Below, piece after piece: positions 47,209-55,497 of a stretch of 64,000 nucleotides of DNA. The position numbers and the translations under genes are program-made. The notes below the pieces were generated by a model, which worked only from the letters and a program-made list of their open reading frames with translations, made no database searches and had not been told where the DNA came from. Origin of the DNA: Methanomassiliicoccales archaeon (GTDB lineage Archaea; Thermoplasmatota; Thermoplasmata; Methanomassiliicoccales; UBA472); NCBI GenBank assembly GCA_036504055.1, contig DASXVU010000036.1, positions 41,897 to 105,896 on the forward strand, written 5' to 3'. Position 1 is the first letter of the stretch; each line of letters begins with the position of its first letter.

Positions 47209-47376
47209 GTGTTGGTGGGACATGGCGCACAGCCCCGGCATTATGTTAGACAGTCAGGTGAAAGGACGATTCAGGCCAGTATATTGCCAGGAAAAACGAG
47301 ATATCTGCCGGACAAAGAAGTGCCAATCATACGATGCGCACAAGCAGAAGTGTCTACTCCTCAATATCGAACTTAA
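47209..47376 (+). CDS. Small ORF candidate (55 aa)
   Basis: An open frame from GTG (47209, or the better-spaced GTG at 47215) to TAA, preceded by AGGAGGG (47201-47207), a near-perfect ribosome site. A hairpin with a T-rich tail follows four bases after the stop. The product is about 53-55 residues (opens MLVGHGAQPRHYVRQ), basic, with no recognisable family. Against it: a possible TATA box lies so close that transcription would begin near the start codon, and short frames arise by chance. Low confidence. Confidence 0.22.
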   Translation: MLVGHGAQPRHYVRQSGERTIQASILPGKTRYLPDKEVPIIRCAQAEVSTPQYRT

Positions 47377-47379
47377 CTG

Positions 47380-47405
47380 AACGGCCATTATGCCGTTTGG
47401 GCTTT
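47380..47405 (+). terminator. Hairpin terminator candidate
   Basis: AACGGC-N6-GCCGTT (47380-47397) is a perfect 6-base inverted repeat followed by TGGGCTTTT. It sits just after the small ORF at 47209-47376 and about 320 bases after the PPK2 gene. Confidence 0.35.
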
Positions 47406-47544
47406 TCTGGATCACTTTTACGAGCGGCGATAAGAGATTCCTCTGGTCATCATCAATCCGTTTTAAAAGGCTAGCTCCTCGGAAGGAATTGTTGTAACGG
47501 ACAAAAATCTCTATAACCGTCCAGAATACGGCCTCCACTAGGGG

Positions 47545-48795
47545 ATGGGTACAATAGTTGGGTTCCACCGTGGGGAGGACAAAAGGAACCAGGCCGTTCA
47601 TGACATGAAAGCCTTCAAGCTGGTCGTGTTGTTGGGCCTCATCTCGCTCTTCATAGACATGACCGGGGATGGGTACTATAGTGTGGTAGGCCCATATCTT
47701 GGAACGTTGGGCGCCAGCGCCGCGATCATCGCGGTCATCGTGGGGATCGCCGGATTGGTGGCATATACCCCGCGACTGGCCTCCGGTTGGTACTGCGACC
47801 ACACTGGCCACTATTGGAACATAATGATCGTGGGCCTGATCATCAACTTCCTTGCCGTACCGGTGCTGGCGTTGGCAGGGCACTGGGAACTGGCGTTCGG
47901 GGTCATCATCTTCGACCGGATGGGAAAGGCCCTCAGGTCCCCGGCGAGGGATGCCATCATATCCCATGCGGCAAAAGGGATGGGAGGTGCGGGACGGGCT
48001 TTCGGACTTCACGAGGCGATGAGCGACATCGGTTCCATGGTCGGTCCGATAATCGTTGCGGTCATGCTCCAGGCCAACTATGGCTACTCAGCAGCCATCG
48101 GTGTCCTGACGGTACCCGCCCTGTTGGCCGTGATAATCGTTTTCCTGACCATGCGATGGTATCCGCACCCCATCGAGCTGGAAACCCCCTGTCCGGTCGC
48201 GAACCAGGATAGGCAGGTGAAAGCAAAGCTTCCGGCCCTGTTCTGGATCTACATGTTGGCGGTAGGGTTGGTGGCCGCCGCTTTCATCGATTTCCCTTTG
48301 ATATCCTTCCATATGAGCAACGAGGACCACCTGCAGATGTTCTGGATCCCGGTGCTTTTCGCCGTCGCGATGGGATTGGACGCCATAAGTGCGCTCGTCT
48401 TTGGCCATTTCTTCGACCGCATCGGAATGACCGCGATCGCGGTCGTTTTTGCGATCGCAGCATTCTTTGTCCCGCTCGTCTTTGGCACGGATCCGATGTT
48501 CATGGTGATCGGGATCGCCCTTTGGGGAGTTGGACAGGGTGCGATCGGGTCGATCCTGAGAGCGGGGGTCTCTGAACTCGTTCCCCAGAACAGAAGGGGA
48601 TTGGGCTACGGCATATATGCCACCATCTTCGGAGTGTTGTGGTTCCTGGGCAGCGCCGCGACCGGCATCCTATATGTGATCAGCGTTCCGCTCATGATCG
48701 CGACCTCTGTGATGGTACAGTTCGTGGCCGTTTTCATCTTCATCTATATCCAGAGGGAGCTGCGGAAACATCCTGATCTCAAGTGCATTGCCTAA
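47545..48795 (+). CDS. MFS transporter, 12 TM
   Basis: A 416-residue major facilitator with about 12 hydrophobic segments. LLGLISLFIDMTGDGYYSVVGPYLGTLGAS is TM1 and its loop; a motif A-like SGWYCDHTGHYWNIM follows TM2; RMGKALRSPARDAIISHAA and GAGRAFGLHEAMSDIGSMVGPIIVAVML lie before TM5. The carboxy half repeats the pattern (HFFDRIGMTAIAVVF). The segment around FDRMGKALRSPARDA recalls the TMEM180/MelB-type MFS subgroup. ATG at 47545 lies about 30 bases after a TATA-like CTATAACC, consistent with a leaderless message; a later ATG (47605) is possible. Substrate unknown. Confidence 0.82.
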   Translation: MGTIVGFHRGEDKRNQAVHDMKAFKLVVLLGLISLFIDMTGDGYYSVVGPYLGTLGASAAIIAVIVGIAGLVAYTPRLASGWYCDHTGHYWNIMIVGLIINFLAVPVLALAGHWELAFGVIIFDRMGKALRSPARDAIISHAAKGMGGAGRAFGLHEAMSDIGSMVGPIIVAVMLQANYGYSAAIGVLTVPALLAVIIVFLTMRWYPHPIELETPCPVANQDRQVKAKLPALFWIYMLAVGLVAAAFIDFPLISFHMSNEDHLQMFWIPVLFAVAMGLDAISALVFGHFFDRIGMTAIAVVFAIAAFFVPLVFGTDPMFMVIGIALWGVGQGAIGSILRAGVSELVPQNRRGLGYGIYATIFGVLWFLGSAATGILYVISVPLMIATSVMVQFVAVFIFIYIQRELRKHPDLKCIA

Positions 48796-49194
48796 TGCCA
48801 TCGGTGCTGGTGGAGAGCCAGAATTCTCATTCATACCATTGAAGATGGGGGATCATACATCTGACCTAACAATTTAAGGGTCTCTGGGAGTCACAGATGG
48901 CCTAGACCCGGGAATTCCAGATAGGAAATCGGTGAGACTTTTTCTGCCGCTGGGGAAATCCATTGTGAATGATGTCTTGAACGGTTCTCGCCATGAGCGA
49001 CCTTTCCCAAGAGTATTTTGAAACGTTTTGGCACGGCCGGCGGTTGCAGTAAGTCACGTGGTGGTCCATATTTCGAGGATCATCTCGCTAGCCGGCCGCG
49101 CCTTATGCCATCGACCGATTACGGTTAAACGGCTTTCGAGACAGTTATCAACGAAAGGAAAATCACTCTTGGTGGCCAGGTTTTGGCAAAGAGG

Positions 49195-49240
49195 ACGCCG
49201 TCGCCCCCTGGGAGGAGGGGTAGGTCGAGCAACGACGGCG
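49195..49240. repeat. Nested inverted repeat
   Basis: CGCCGTCG (49195-49202) pairs with CGACGGCG (49233-49240). Inside, CCCCT pairs with AGGGG around the loop GGGAGG. This would form a branched hairpin in RNA of either strand. No promoter could be placed with confidence. Confidence 0.4.
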
Positions 49241-49363
49241 CGATATATTCTAGCACACCGTCCGATAAGATATTTTCCATTCCTAACGAATGTAACGGTC
49301 CAATAGATTGGGCGTTGCACGTGGAGATCAATGGCTGGAGACTTGCGCTCCATATATCAGGGT

Positions 49364-49414
49364 AGGCAGGCCGGGGAACATAGATGGCAAAATTTCTGTA
49401 ATCCGGCCTTGCCT
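49364..49414 (-). ncRNA. Hairpin RNA candidate with minus-strand promoter
   Basis: AGGCAGGCCGG (49364-49374) pairs with CCGGCCTTGCCT (49403-49414) over 11 base pairs with one bulged T, enclosing 28 bases. On the minus strand the TATA-like GGTATATC (about 49439-49446) lies roughly 25 bases before the hairpin's 5' end. A plus-strand TATA-like CCATATATC (49349-49357) is also near but would start transcription inside the loop. Function and expression unknown. Confidence 0.3.
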
Positions 49415-49520
49415 GTGGACAGGATATCTCCCTGGTTTGATATACCTGTTTGACGGGTTCGAATTTCTGATAATCAATATCACCACACTGGCGGGGAATT
49501 TGTGATCATGCGAAGGTCGA

Positions 49521-49632
49521 GACACCTGGTTAGATCATGCCCAATATTTAGCCCGCGGCGCATTAGCACGGTCACTGGTTAATCGTCGCCTCAATAGCGG
49601 GCGCCGCACATTTACACGAGTCAGTGGTTAGA
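49521..49632. repeat. Three short direct repeats with 49-base period
   Basis: GACACCTGGTTAGAT (around 49520-49535), GTCACTGGTTAAT (49571-49583) and GTCAGTGGTTAGAT (about 49620-49633) share TGGTTA at exactly 49-base spacing; the second and third share 10 of 11 bases. They are too short and dissimilar for a CRISPR array. They could be phased binding sites upstream of the nuclease gene or a decayed tandem repeat. Confidence 0.35.
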
Positions 49633-49752
49633 TATATGAAAAGCATAAGTCAACCATCACAAGAATCTGGGAAATGACCTTCCGGGCTGAATATCATTGG
49701 CAATGTTAACTCATTGCTCGTTTTGGGCCAACTATTTTATTGTCCGAGACTA

Positions 49753-50487
49753 ATGGATTCCGGGGGGCGGACGAAGTTGGATTCCACCAAAGTATTTAGT
49801 GAATTAAAGCTAGATCTAAAGAGCCTTCTACTCGATGTCAAGAAAGAACATCTGGAAAAATTACTGGATAACGCGATCGAAGCAAAGGTTGCTAGAATGA
49901 ACCAAAGGGAGATCAAAGGGTTCTTGGTCGGTATGTTGTTGAAACCCGAAAACTTCTCGATCGAGGACATTGTGGAAGCATTGGAATTTCCTGGAACCGA
50001 GATCTCACTAAGCTCACTTTTGGAAGAGCCTTCATCTGAGGAGGAAATGAAAAAGCCAGTCATTTCCGAGTACCCTGGAGATAAGTTCAAGAGCGCAACA
50101 GAAGTGCAATTACCGGCAGAAAAGAAAAGCAAATCCGCAAGGATTGATGTGGCGATATTAAGAAAGGGGTTACTTGGGAGCAACCTTACGGCGTTCGAGC
50201 TCAAGCTCAGCTCACAACGAGGGGAGATCTTGAAAGCATTCTCTCAAGCCCAAGCATATCTGGAGTTCTGCGATGAAGCCTGTGTAGCCATATCTCCCAT
50301 CGTCTATGTCAAACAATATGAGCTTGTTAGAAGCCAGATGGATGAGCACAAGAAAATAGGCGTCTGGGTAGTCAACAAAAGGAAAAAATTGGCTGAAATC
50401 AGACCCATACCATATGTGGGAATAGAGAACAAAGGAAAGAAAGAAGTGATCCGTTTCATTGAAGGTGATTCAGTATCCAAGAAATGA
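49753..50487 (+). CDS. PD-(D/E)XK-like nuclease candidate, A/T-rich orphan gene
   Basis: A 244-residue soluble protein. The C-terminal half fits a PD-(D/E)XK nuclease core: SARIDVAILRKG (Asp near 132) followed by TAFELKLSS (E-x-K, residues 149-151), then a helix (EILKAFSQAQAYLEFCDEACVAIS) and a final strand (KIGVWVVNKRKK). The N-terminal half is charged and helical. Codon and base use are visibly more A/T-rich than in the neighbours, and the gene stands alone after a gene-poor region, both suggesting acquisition by transfer. I start at the ATG at 49753; the frame also opens at a TTG at 49714. No methylase or specificity partner nearby. Activity is inferred from the motif order only. Confidence 0.55.
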   Translation: MDSGGRTKLDSTKVFSELKLDLKSLLLDVKKEHLEKLLDNAIEAKVARMNQREIKGFLVGMLLKPENFSIEDIVEALEFPGTEISLSSLLEEPSSEEEMKKPVISEYPGDKFKSATEVQLPAEKKSKSARIDVAILRKGLLGSNLTAFELKLSSQRGEILKAFSQAQAYLEFCDEACVAISPIVYVKQYELVRSQMDEHKKIGVWVVNKRKKLAEIRPIPYVGIENKGKKEVIRFIEGDSVSKK

Positions 50488-50660
50488 CACGAACTGTTAG
50501 GCAAAGTAAGGGTTCTCTAATGAAGGTCGTAGAAATGGCACTTCCGAGACCTCCCCCTTTGGCCTGATCACATCAAAATCAAGCTTTCGTTGATTCGGTC
50601 TCCACATGCCGAACATTATCCATCCTCGGATTCAGGAAATAGCCCTTAAATAACAATTTA

Positions 50661-52445
50661 ATGGCTTTAACTAGTGTGGAAACGGATGATATGCCAGCAG
50701 GTGAAGGGGCCGATCCATTGATCGGCGATGTATCGGCATGCATCATGGACCTTCCACATATACGGGTAAATCTGCAGGACATCATCGAGGTCCCAAAGAT
50801 CCAATCACTTATTGACGATTTCTACAAGCTGACCAATATCGGATTGGCCATTGTAGACCTGGAGGATAACATACTCGTCAGCGTCGGTTGGCAGGAAATA
50901 TGCTCTAAGTTCCATCGGGTCCATGAAATAACGAAAGCCAACTGCATGGAGAGCGATCGTTATCTGACCCAGAACGTGAAGGACGGAAAATTCCTAGCCT
51001 ACAGATGCAAGAACAACATGTGGGAGGTCGTCACCCCGATCTATGTCGGGGGGAAGCACATGGGAAACCTGTTCATCGGACAATTCTTTTTCGACGACGA
51101 GCCCATCGATATCGATCTGTTCAATGGAAACGCGGAGAGATATGGCTTTGAAAAAGGAGCCTATCTAACCGCCTTGAGTCAGGTGCCACGGATCAGCAGG
51201 GAGAGGGTCAATGACCTGATGAACTTCAATGTCAAACTAACTTCGCTTATTTCTCTCCTAGGTTACTGCAACCTAAGACTGATCAATGATAATAATGAGC
51301 GAAAGGTAATCGAGAAGGCCTTCCGGGAGAAGGAGAACGTCATTGACCGCATACTGTCCGCCGATCCAAATGGCATACTGATCTGTGATATCGACAATGA
51401 CCAAATTGTATATCGTAATCCAAGGAGCATCGAACTGCTGGGCCATCTCCCGGAAGATATGAGATCGATCTCCGATGTGATCAAGGCGAGGGTCTATTCC
51501 GAAGACACATGGAAGATCGATAAAGCGATCTCGGAGATGAGAGATCTCAAGGATTACGAGACCAACGAGACCGAGATCAGACTCCTCAACCATATGGACC
51601 AATGGATATGGGCGCATCTGTATCTTGTCCCCTTCACGAGGAATGAGAACGGTGGGTTGACCCAGATACTATTGGTCATGCAGGAAGTGACCGAGCGTAT
51701 CATGGCGGAAAAAGAGATGTCCCTTCAGCTTGAAGAGATATTCAGGACCAACGAGCTACTGACCGAGACCACCAGGGAGTTGAGCAAGAGCGAGAACGCG
51801 CTAAGGAAGGCCAACGACCAGCTGAACATAATGAACACGATCACCCGTCATGACGCCATGAACCAACTCATGGTCATCCAAGGATTCGCGACCCTCTTGG
51901 AAGGGGGTGACCTCCCCCCTAAGTATGCTGACTACGTGAAAAAGATGACCAGATCAGTCCAGGCCATCCAGGAGCAGCTGGAGTTCGTCAAGATCTACCA
52001 GGACATCGGCGTCAAGGCTCCGACATGGCAGAATCTGAACGATTGCGTCCAAAATGCAAAAAGAACGCTGACATTGAAGGACATGGAATTGCGGGAGAAG
52101 AACCTGGACATTTGGATACTGGCGGACCCGATGCTGCCCAAGGTGATCTTCAACCTGCTCGAGAATGCCGTCAGGCATTCAGGAGGAGCCAAGCTGATGA
52201 CCGTTTCCGCTGAAGAAGCAGGGAACGTGCTCAAGATCGTTTTCGAGGACAATGGATCCGGAATAACGCCAGAGGACAAGGTCCACCTTTTCGAGCGGGG
52301 ATTCGGCAAGCACACCGGGCTGGGGCTGTTCCTTATCAGGGAGATCCTGAACATCTCCAATATCCAGATCGTTGAGAACAGCGAACCAGGTAAGGGAGCA
52401 AGGTTCGAGATATCTGTGCCATCTGGTTCGTGGTGCAGCAACTAG
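50661..52445 (+). CDS. Histidine kinase with N-terminal PocR ligand-sensing domain and PAS domain
   Basis: A 594-residue soluble kinase. Residues 35-200 form a PocR-type sensor: LQDIIEVPKIQSLIDDFYKLTNIGLAIVDLEDNILVSVGWQEICSKFHRVHEIT, then C-bearing NCMESD and YRCKNNMWEVVTPI, and GNLFIGQFFFDD. Cys 81, 95 and 116 are family positions that may bind metal. A PAS domain follows (about 225-350). The core has the H-box TITRHDAMNQL (His about 397), N-box MLPKVIFNLLENAVRHSGG, G1 FEDNGSGITPED and G2 GFGKHTGLGLFLIREIL. PocR domains sense small organic ligands; in methanogens methylated compounds are suspected (inference). A TATA-like CTTAAATAAC lies so close that the ATG at 50691 may be the real start. 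Confidence 0.9.
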   Translation: MALTSVETDDMPAGEGADPLIGDVSACIMDLPHIRVNLQDIIEVPKIQSLIDDFYKLTNIGLAIVDLEDNILVSVGWQEICSKFHRVHEITKANCMESDRYLTQNVKDGKFLAYRCKNNMWEVVTPIYVGGKHMGNLFIGQFFFDDEPIDIDLFNGNAERYGFEKGAYLTALSQVPRISRERVNDLMNFNVKLTSLISLLGYCNLRLINDNNERKVIEKAFREKENVIDRILSADPNGILICDIDNDQIVYRNPRSIELLGHLPEDMRSISDVIKARVYSEDTWKIDKAISEMRDLKDYETNETEIRLLNHMDQWIWAHLYLVPFTRNENGGLTQILLVMQEVTERIMAEKEMSLQLEEIFRTNELLTETTRELSKSENALRKANDQLNIMNTITRHDAMNQLMVIQGFATLLEGGDLPPKYADYVKKMTRSVQAIQEQLEFVKIYQDIGVKAPTWQNLNDCVQNAKRTLTLKDMELREKNLDIWILADPMLPKVIFNLLENAVRHSGGAKLMTVSAEEAGNVLKIVFEDNGSGITPEDKVHLFERGFGKHTGLGLFLIREILNISNIQIVENSEPGKGARFEISVPSGSWCSN

Positions 52446-52723
52446 GGGGCACATTTTTCACCATCTACCGATGATACGACCATGTCTGGGAACAGATAAC
52501 AATAACTGTTAACATTTTTAATGCGACATAAACTAACCATACCATATCCCATGGGTTGTAACCGCGAGCAGGACAATACATCCACATCTGGGATCTGGCG
52601 ACCGAAGCACGGGACGATTAGATACATGAAATCCCGGCACGCGAAGCCAGTCAAAAGAGACAAGCATAACCATATAAGTAAGTGTCAATATCGGACAACA
52701 GAAAAAGAGAAAACGTGAATTTA

Positions 52724-54139
52724 ATGACAGCGACTTTCGAATCACTAAACCTTGAACCGTTCATCATGAAGGCCATCGAAAAGATGGGCTTTGAAGAACC
52801 GACACCTGTACAGGTAGAGACCATCCCCCTCATCATGGAGGGAAAGGATGTCATGGCCCAGGCCCAGACAGGCACTGGCAAAACAGCAGCTTTCGGTATA
52901 CCTATCCTTCAGAAATTGACCTGCAGCAGGAAGCCATCGGCGCTGATCCTAGTCCCGACAAGAGAACTGGGCGTACAGGTTGCGGCGGAGATCAGCCGCC
53001 TGGCAGAGTTCATGAAGGGGGTCAGTGTCCTCCCCGTCTATGGCGGTCGCTCCCTTGACGAGCAATTCCGTGCATTGGAACGAGGGGTCGACATCGTCGT
53101 CGCCACCCCAGGCCGTCTGATGGACCACATGCAGAGAAGGACCATCGACCTGAGCGAAGTGCAATTCCTCGTTCTGGACGAAGCGGACCGCATGCTGGAC
53201 ATGGGTTTCATAGAGGATATCGACTACATCCTTTCCAAGTTGCCGAAAGAGCGCCAGTCCATGCTCTTCTCTGCCACTATCCCGGAACAGGTACGCAAGA
53301 TCGCGGCCGAGCATATGCACGATCCCATACGTGTCATCATCAGCGAGGACAAGCTGGTCCTTCCGTCGACCAGACAGATCTATTTCAACATCGAGAGGAA
53401 GAACAAGATCTGGGCGCTCTGCCGTGTGCTGGACAAATATCAGCCGAAGGCAATGGTGTTCGCCCAGACGAAGATGATGGTCAATACGATCGAGCGCGTT
53501 CTGAAATCCTATGGTTATCCGGTCGCATCGCTCCATGGCGATCTGACCCAATCGAGACGTGAGAAGGTGCTGACCGACTTCCGTTCCGGCAAGATCATGA
53601 TCCTTATCGCTACCGATGTTGCAGCCCGTGGTCTGGACATCGAGGACGTCACCCATGTCATCAACTTCGACATACCTGAGGACCCAGAGGTGTATGTCCA
53701 CCGCATCGGTAGGACCGGCCGGGCAGGAAAGGAGGGTGTGGCCATCACGTTCATCACCGCCCGCGAGATGTACCTCCTGAAGAAGATCAAGGAGTTCGGC
53801 GTCGTGGAGATGAAAGAGGAACCAGTGCCTGAATCCGGACAAAAGGACGTGGTCAGAAGAGTGGTCGATTTCGAGGCATACTCGGACATCTTTGGAATGG
53901 TGAAGTTCCGTATCTCGCTGGGAGAGAAGGATCATATCCGTTCCATTGACATCGTCGATATCCTGTCCAGAAGGCTCAGGGTGAACGAGATGTCCATCGG
54001 CAACATAGAGATCCATGATGATTACACCGAGGTCGAGGTGCACAAGGATGGAGCATCCAAGGCCTTGGCCGGACTGCGCGCTATGGAAATCGACGGGAAG
54101 AAGCTACACGTTGACCTGGTCCCGGTCAAGAATTTCTAA
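52724..54139 (+). CDS. DEAD-box ATP-dependent RNA helicase (DeaD-like)
   Basis: A 471-residue RNA helicase. All main motifs are present: Q-motif TFESLNLEPFIMKAIEKMGFEEPTPVQ, motif I AQTGTGKTAA, Ia PTRELGVQ, Ib TPGRL, motif II VLDEADRML, motif III SATIP, motif IV region MVFAQTKMMV, motif V ATDVAARGLDIEDV and motif VI HRIGRTGRAGKEG. The last ~75 residues resemble a DbpA-type RNA-binding domain (FGMVKFRISLGEKDHIRSIDIVDILSRRLRVNEMSIGNIEI). Role is probably RNA remodelling, often cold-related in archaea. I use the ATG at 52724: a TATA-like CATATAAG at 52671-52678 rules out the GTG at 52682. A hairpin terminator follows at 54160. Confidence 0.95.
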   Translation: MTATFESLNLEPFIMKAIEKMGFEEPTPVQVETIPLIMEGKDVMAQAQTGTGKTAAFGIPILQKLTCSRKPSALILVPTRELGVQVAAEISRLAEFMKGVSVLPVYGGRSLDEQFRALERGVDIVVATPGRLMDHMQRRTIDLSEVQFLVLDEADRMLDMGFIEDIDYILSKLPKERQSMLFSATIPEQVRKIAAEHMHDPIRVIISEDKLVLPSTRQIYFNIERKNKIWALCRVLDKYQPKAMVFAQTKMMVNTIERVLKSYGYPVASLHGDLTQSRREKVLTDFRSGKIMILIATDVAARGLDIEDVTHVINFDIPEDPEVYVHRIGRTGRAGKEGVAITFITAREMYLLKKIKEFGVVEMKEEPVPESGQKDVVRRVVDFEAYSDIFGMVKFRISLGEKDHIRSIDIVDILSRRLRVNEMSIGNIEIHDDYTEVEVHKDGASKALAGLRAMEIDGKKLHVDLVPVKNF

Positions 54140-54159
54140 AATCCATTAAAAAATGATTC

Positions 54160-54185
54160 CGGGGCGTCAAGCCCCGTAAGTGTTT
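54160..54185 (+). terminator. Hairpin terminator between convergent genes
   Basis: CGGGGC-GTCAA-GCCCCG (54160-54176) is a perfect 6-base stem with a 5-base loop, followed by TAAGTGTTTTC. It lies in the 50-base gap between the helicase gene and the convergent ABC permease gene, so it may serve both directions. Confidence 0.65.
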
Positions 54186-54189
54186 TCTC

Positions 54190-55497
54190 TCACTTCTTCC
54201 GACCGGGTATGTTCACGTATTTCGACCAGCCGGTCTTCTTGCCTGGCTTCTTCGCCATACCGGTCAGGACGATGTCCTTCTTGAACAAACTTACCGCGAT
54301 GAACATGGTCACGAATGCGAATATCGCCTCGTATGCAATCCCGGCGATCACGATGCCGGTGTTATCGAACATCAGCGACCGCATGGCTATCATGGGGTGC
54401 GAGAACGGTATCACGAATACCAGAATCTGCCCCACCAAAGGCAGCGTGTCGAAATCAGCGAATATCAGCACGAACATCGGGATCAGCGCCAGGAACGTGA
54501 TCGGCATGGTCATTGACTGGGCTGCCTTGTAGTTCTTGGTGAATATTCCCAGCAGCATGCACAATGCCAGCGCCGAGATGAGCGCCAGGAACAGCGATAT
54601 GCCGACCAATATGTAATCGAACAAGCCCAGGCTGATGCCGTACTTGCTGAGGTCGACCGCGGACGAGGCGTTCAGCGAGTTCATGTAATAGCCCATGCCG
54701 ATCATGTAGATTATCGCCATGACAAGTCCGACAATGGCCGCACCCGCCAACTTACCGGCGACTATCGAAGACCTTCGTAGCGGCAAGGTCAGTAACGTCT
54801 CAAGGGTCTTGTTCTCCTTCTCTGTCCCCATGGAGGTGATGACCATGCTTCCGGCCATGATGACCACCATGACTATGATGAGCGGGACGATAATGCCTTG
54901 CGAGGCCATGACCGCTGATATCGCGGATGGCGATATGCCGCTCATCTCACGGCCTTTGAACACGGTCGTCTCGGACAGATACGTCGGGTTCAGGATGACC
55001 GCGGAGCTCACCGGGACCTTCTGATCGATAAGATAGGTGGACACATTGTGGTTCATCTGGGCCAATGACAGGCTCACGATGGAGGATTGTACTCCTTCAA
55101 GCGCGCCTGCACCTTTCATCATCCAATATATCTGGATGGCCGCTGAATGGTTGGCTGAGATAAGTTGGCTGAAATTGGATGGAATGACTATCAGTGCTGC
55201 TCCGTTCCCGGTATCGATCTTGCTGAGTCCTTCCTGGACCTTCGAAACGTCCGTTCCGTTGTATGAGTAGATGATCTTCGATGTACTGTTCAGGGCGTAG
55301 AAAGCTATCCCTGACAGCTCTGACTGGCTCTGGTCGATGACCCCTATGGCGGGTTTTTCCTGCAGGCTCTTCTGGGTTCCGCCTATGACACCTCCAAGAG
55401 AGGCGAACACCACCGCCATGATGATGATGGGGATCAAGGTGGCCGGCGTCAGCAGCTCCTTGACCTCCTTCTTGATAATATTACCAATACTGCTCAT
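54190..55497 (-). CDS. ABC-2 type exporter permease (NatB-like)
   Basis: A 435-residue membrane subunit. One N-terminal helix (TPATLIPIIIMAVVFASLGGVIGG) is followed by a ~150-residue extracytoplasmic domain and then five more helices, with the conserved cytoplasmic coupling segment ITSMGTEKENKTLETLLTLPLRRSSIVAGKLAGAA before the second. The layout is that of NatB and related ABC-2 exporters, which move sodium or drugs in bacteria; substrate here unknown. Its start overlaps the stop of the ATPase gene by 4 bases (ATGA), so both are translated together. The C-terminal tail is basic. Confidence 0.87.
   Translation of the reverse strand: MSSIGNIIKKEVKELLTPATLIPIIIMAVVFASLGGVIGGTQKSLQEKPAIGVIDQSQSELSGIAFYALNSTSKIIYSYNGTDVSKVQEGLSKIDTGNGAALIVIPSNFSQLISANHSAAIQIYWMMKGAGALEGVQSSIVSLSLAQMNHNVSTYLIDQKVPVSSAVILNPTYLSETTVFKGREMSGISPSAISAVMASQGIIVPLIIVMVVIMAGSMVITSMGTEKENKTLETLLTLPLRRSSIVAGKLAGAAIVGLVMAIIYMIGMGYYMNSLNASSAVDLSKYGISLGLFDYILVGISLFLALISALALCMLLGIFTKNYKAAQSMTMPITFLALIPMFVLIFADFDTLPLVGQILVFVIPFSHPMIAMRSLMFDNTGIVIAGIAYEAIFAFVTMFIAVSLFKKDIVLTGMAKKPGKKTGWSKYVNIPGRKK

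Larger units (their letters stand above)
47063..47544. other. Gene-free stretch with one small ORF candidate and a hairpin
   Basis: No large gene. It contains the small frame at 47209-47376, the hairpin at 47380-47397 and, near 47507-47515, the TATA-like CTATAACC of the MFS gene at 47545. Confidence 0.35.
48796..49752. other. Gene-free stretch with hairpins and phased repeats
   Basis: About 950 bases without a believable gene; the frames near 49028-49353 on both strands overlap and have poor composition. It holds two strong hairpins (49195-49240 and 49364-49414) and three copies of TGGTTA spaced exactly 49 bases apart (49527, 49576, 49625), the last about 125 bases before the nuclease gene. 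Confidence 0.5.

Noticed and set aside
47254..48012. 252-codon minus-strand frame opposite the MFS gene start
   Set aside because: Rich in His/Asp/Gln/Arg as expected for the antisense of a membrane protein, no domain signal; the MFS gene on the plus strand is clear.
49028..49353. Overlapping frames of 92-99 codons on both strands in the gene-poor island
   Set aside because: They are mutual antisense, rich in Arg/Pro/Trp with no fold-like pattern, and have no start signals.
49455..49470. GGGTTCGAA resembling a tRNA T-loop
   Set aside because: No matching acceptor stem, anticodon arm or paired T-stem around it.
49521..49632. CRISPR array as an explanation for the 49-base-phased repeats
   Set aside because: Conserved core is only 6-11 bases, only three copies, no cas genes; a CRISPR repeat would be 24-37 bases and near identical.
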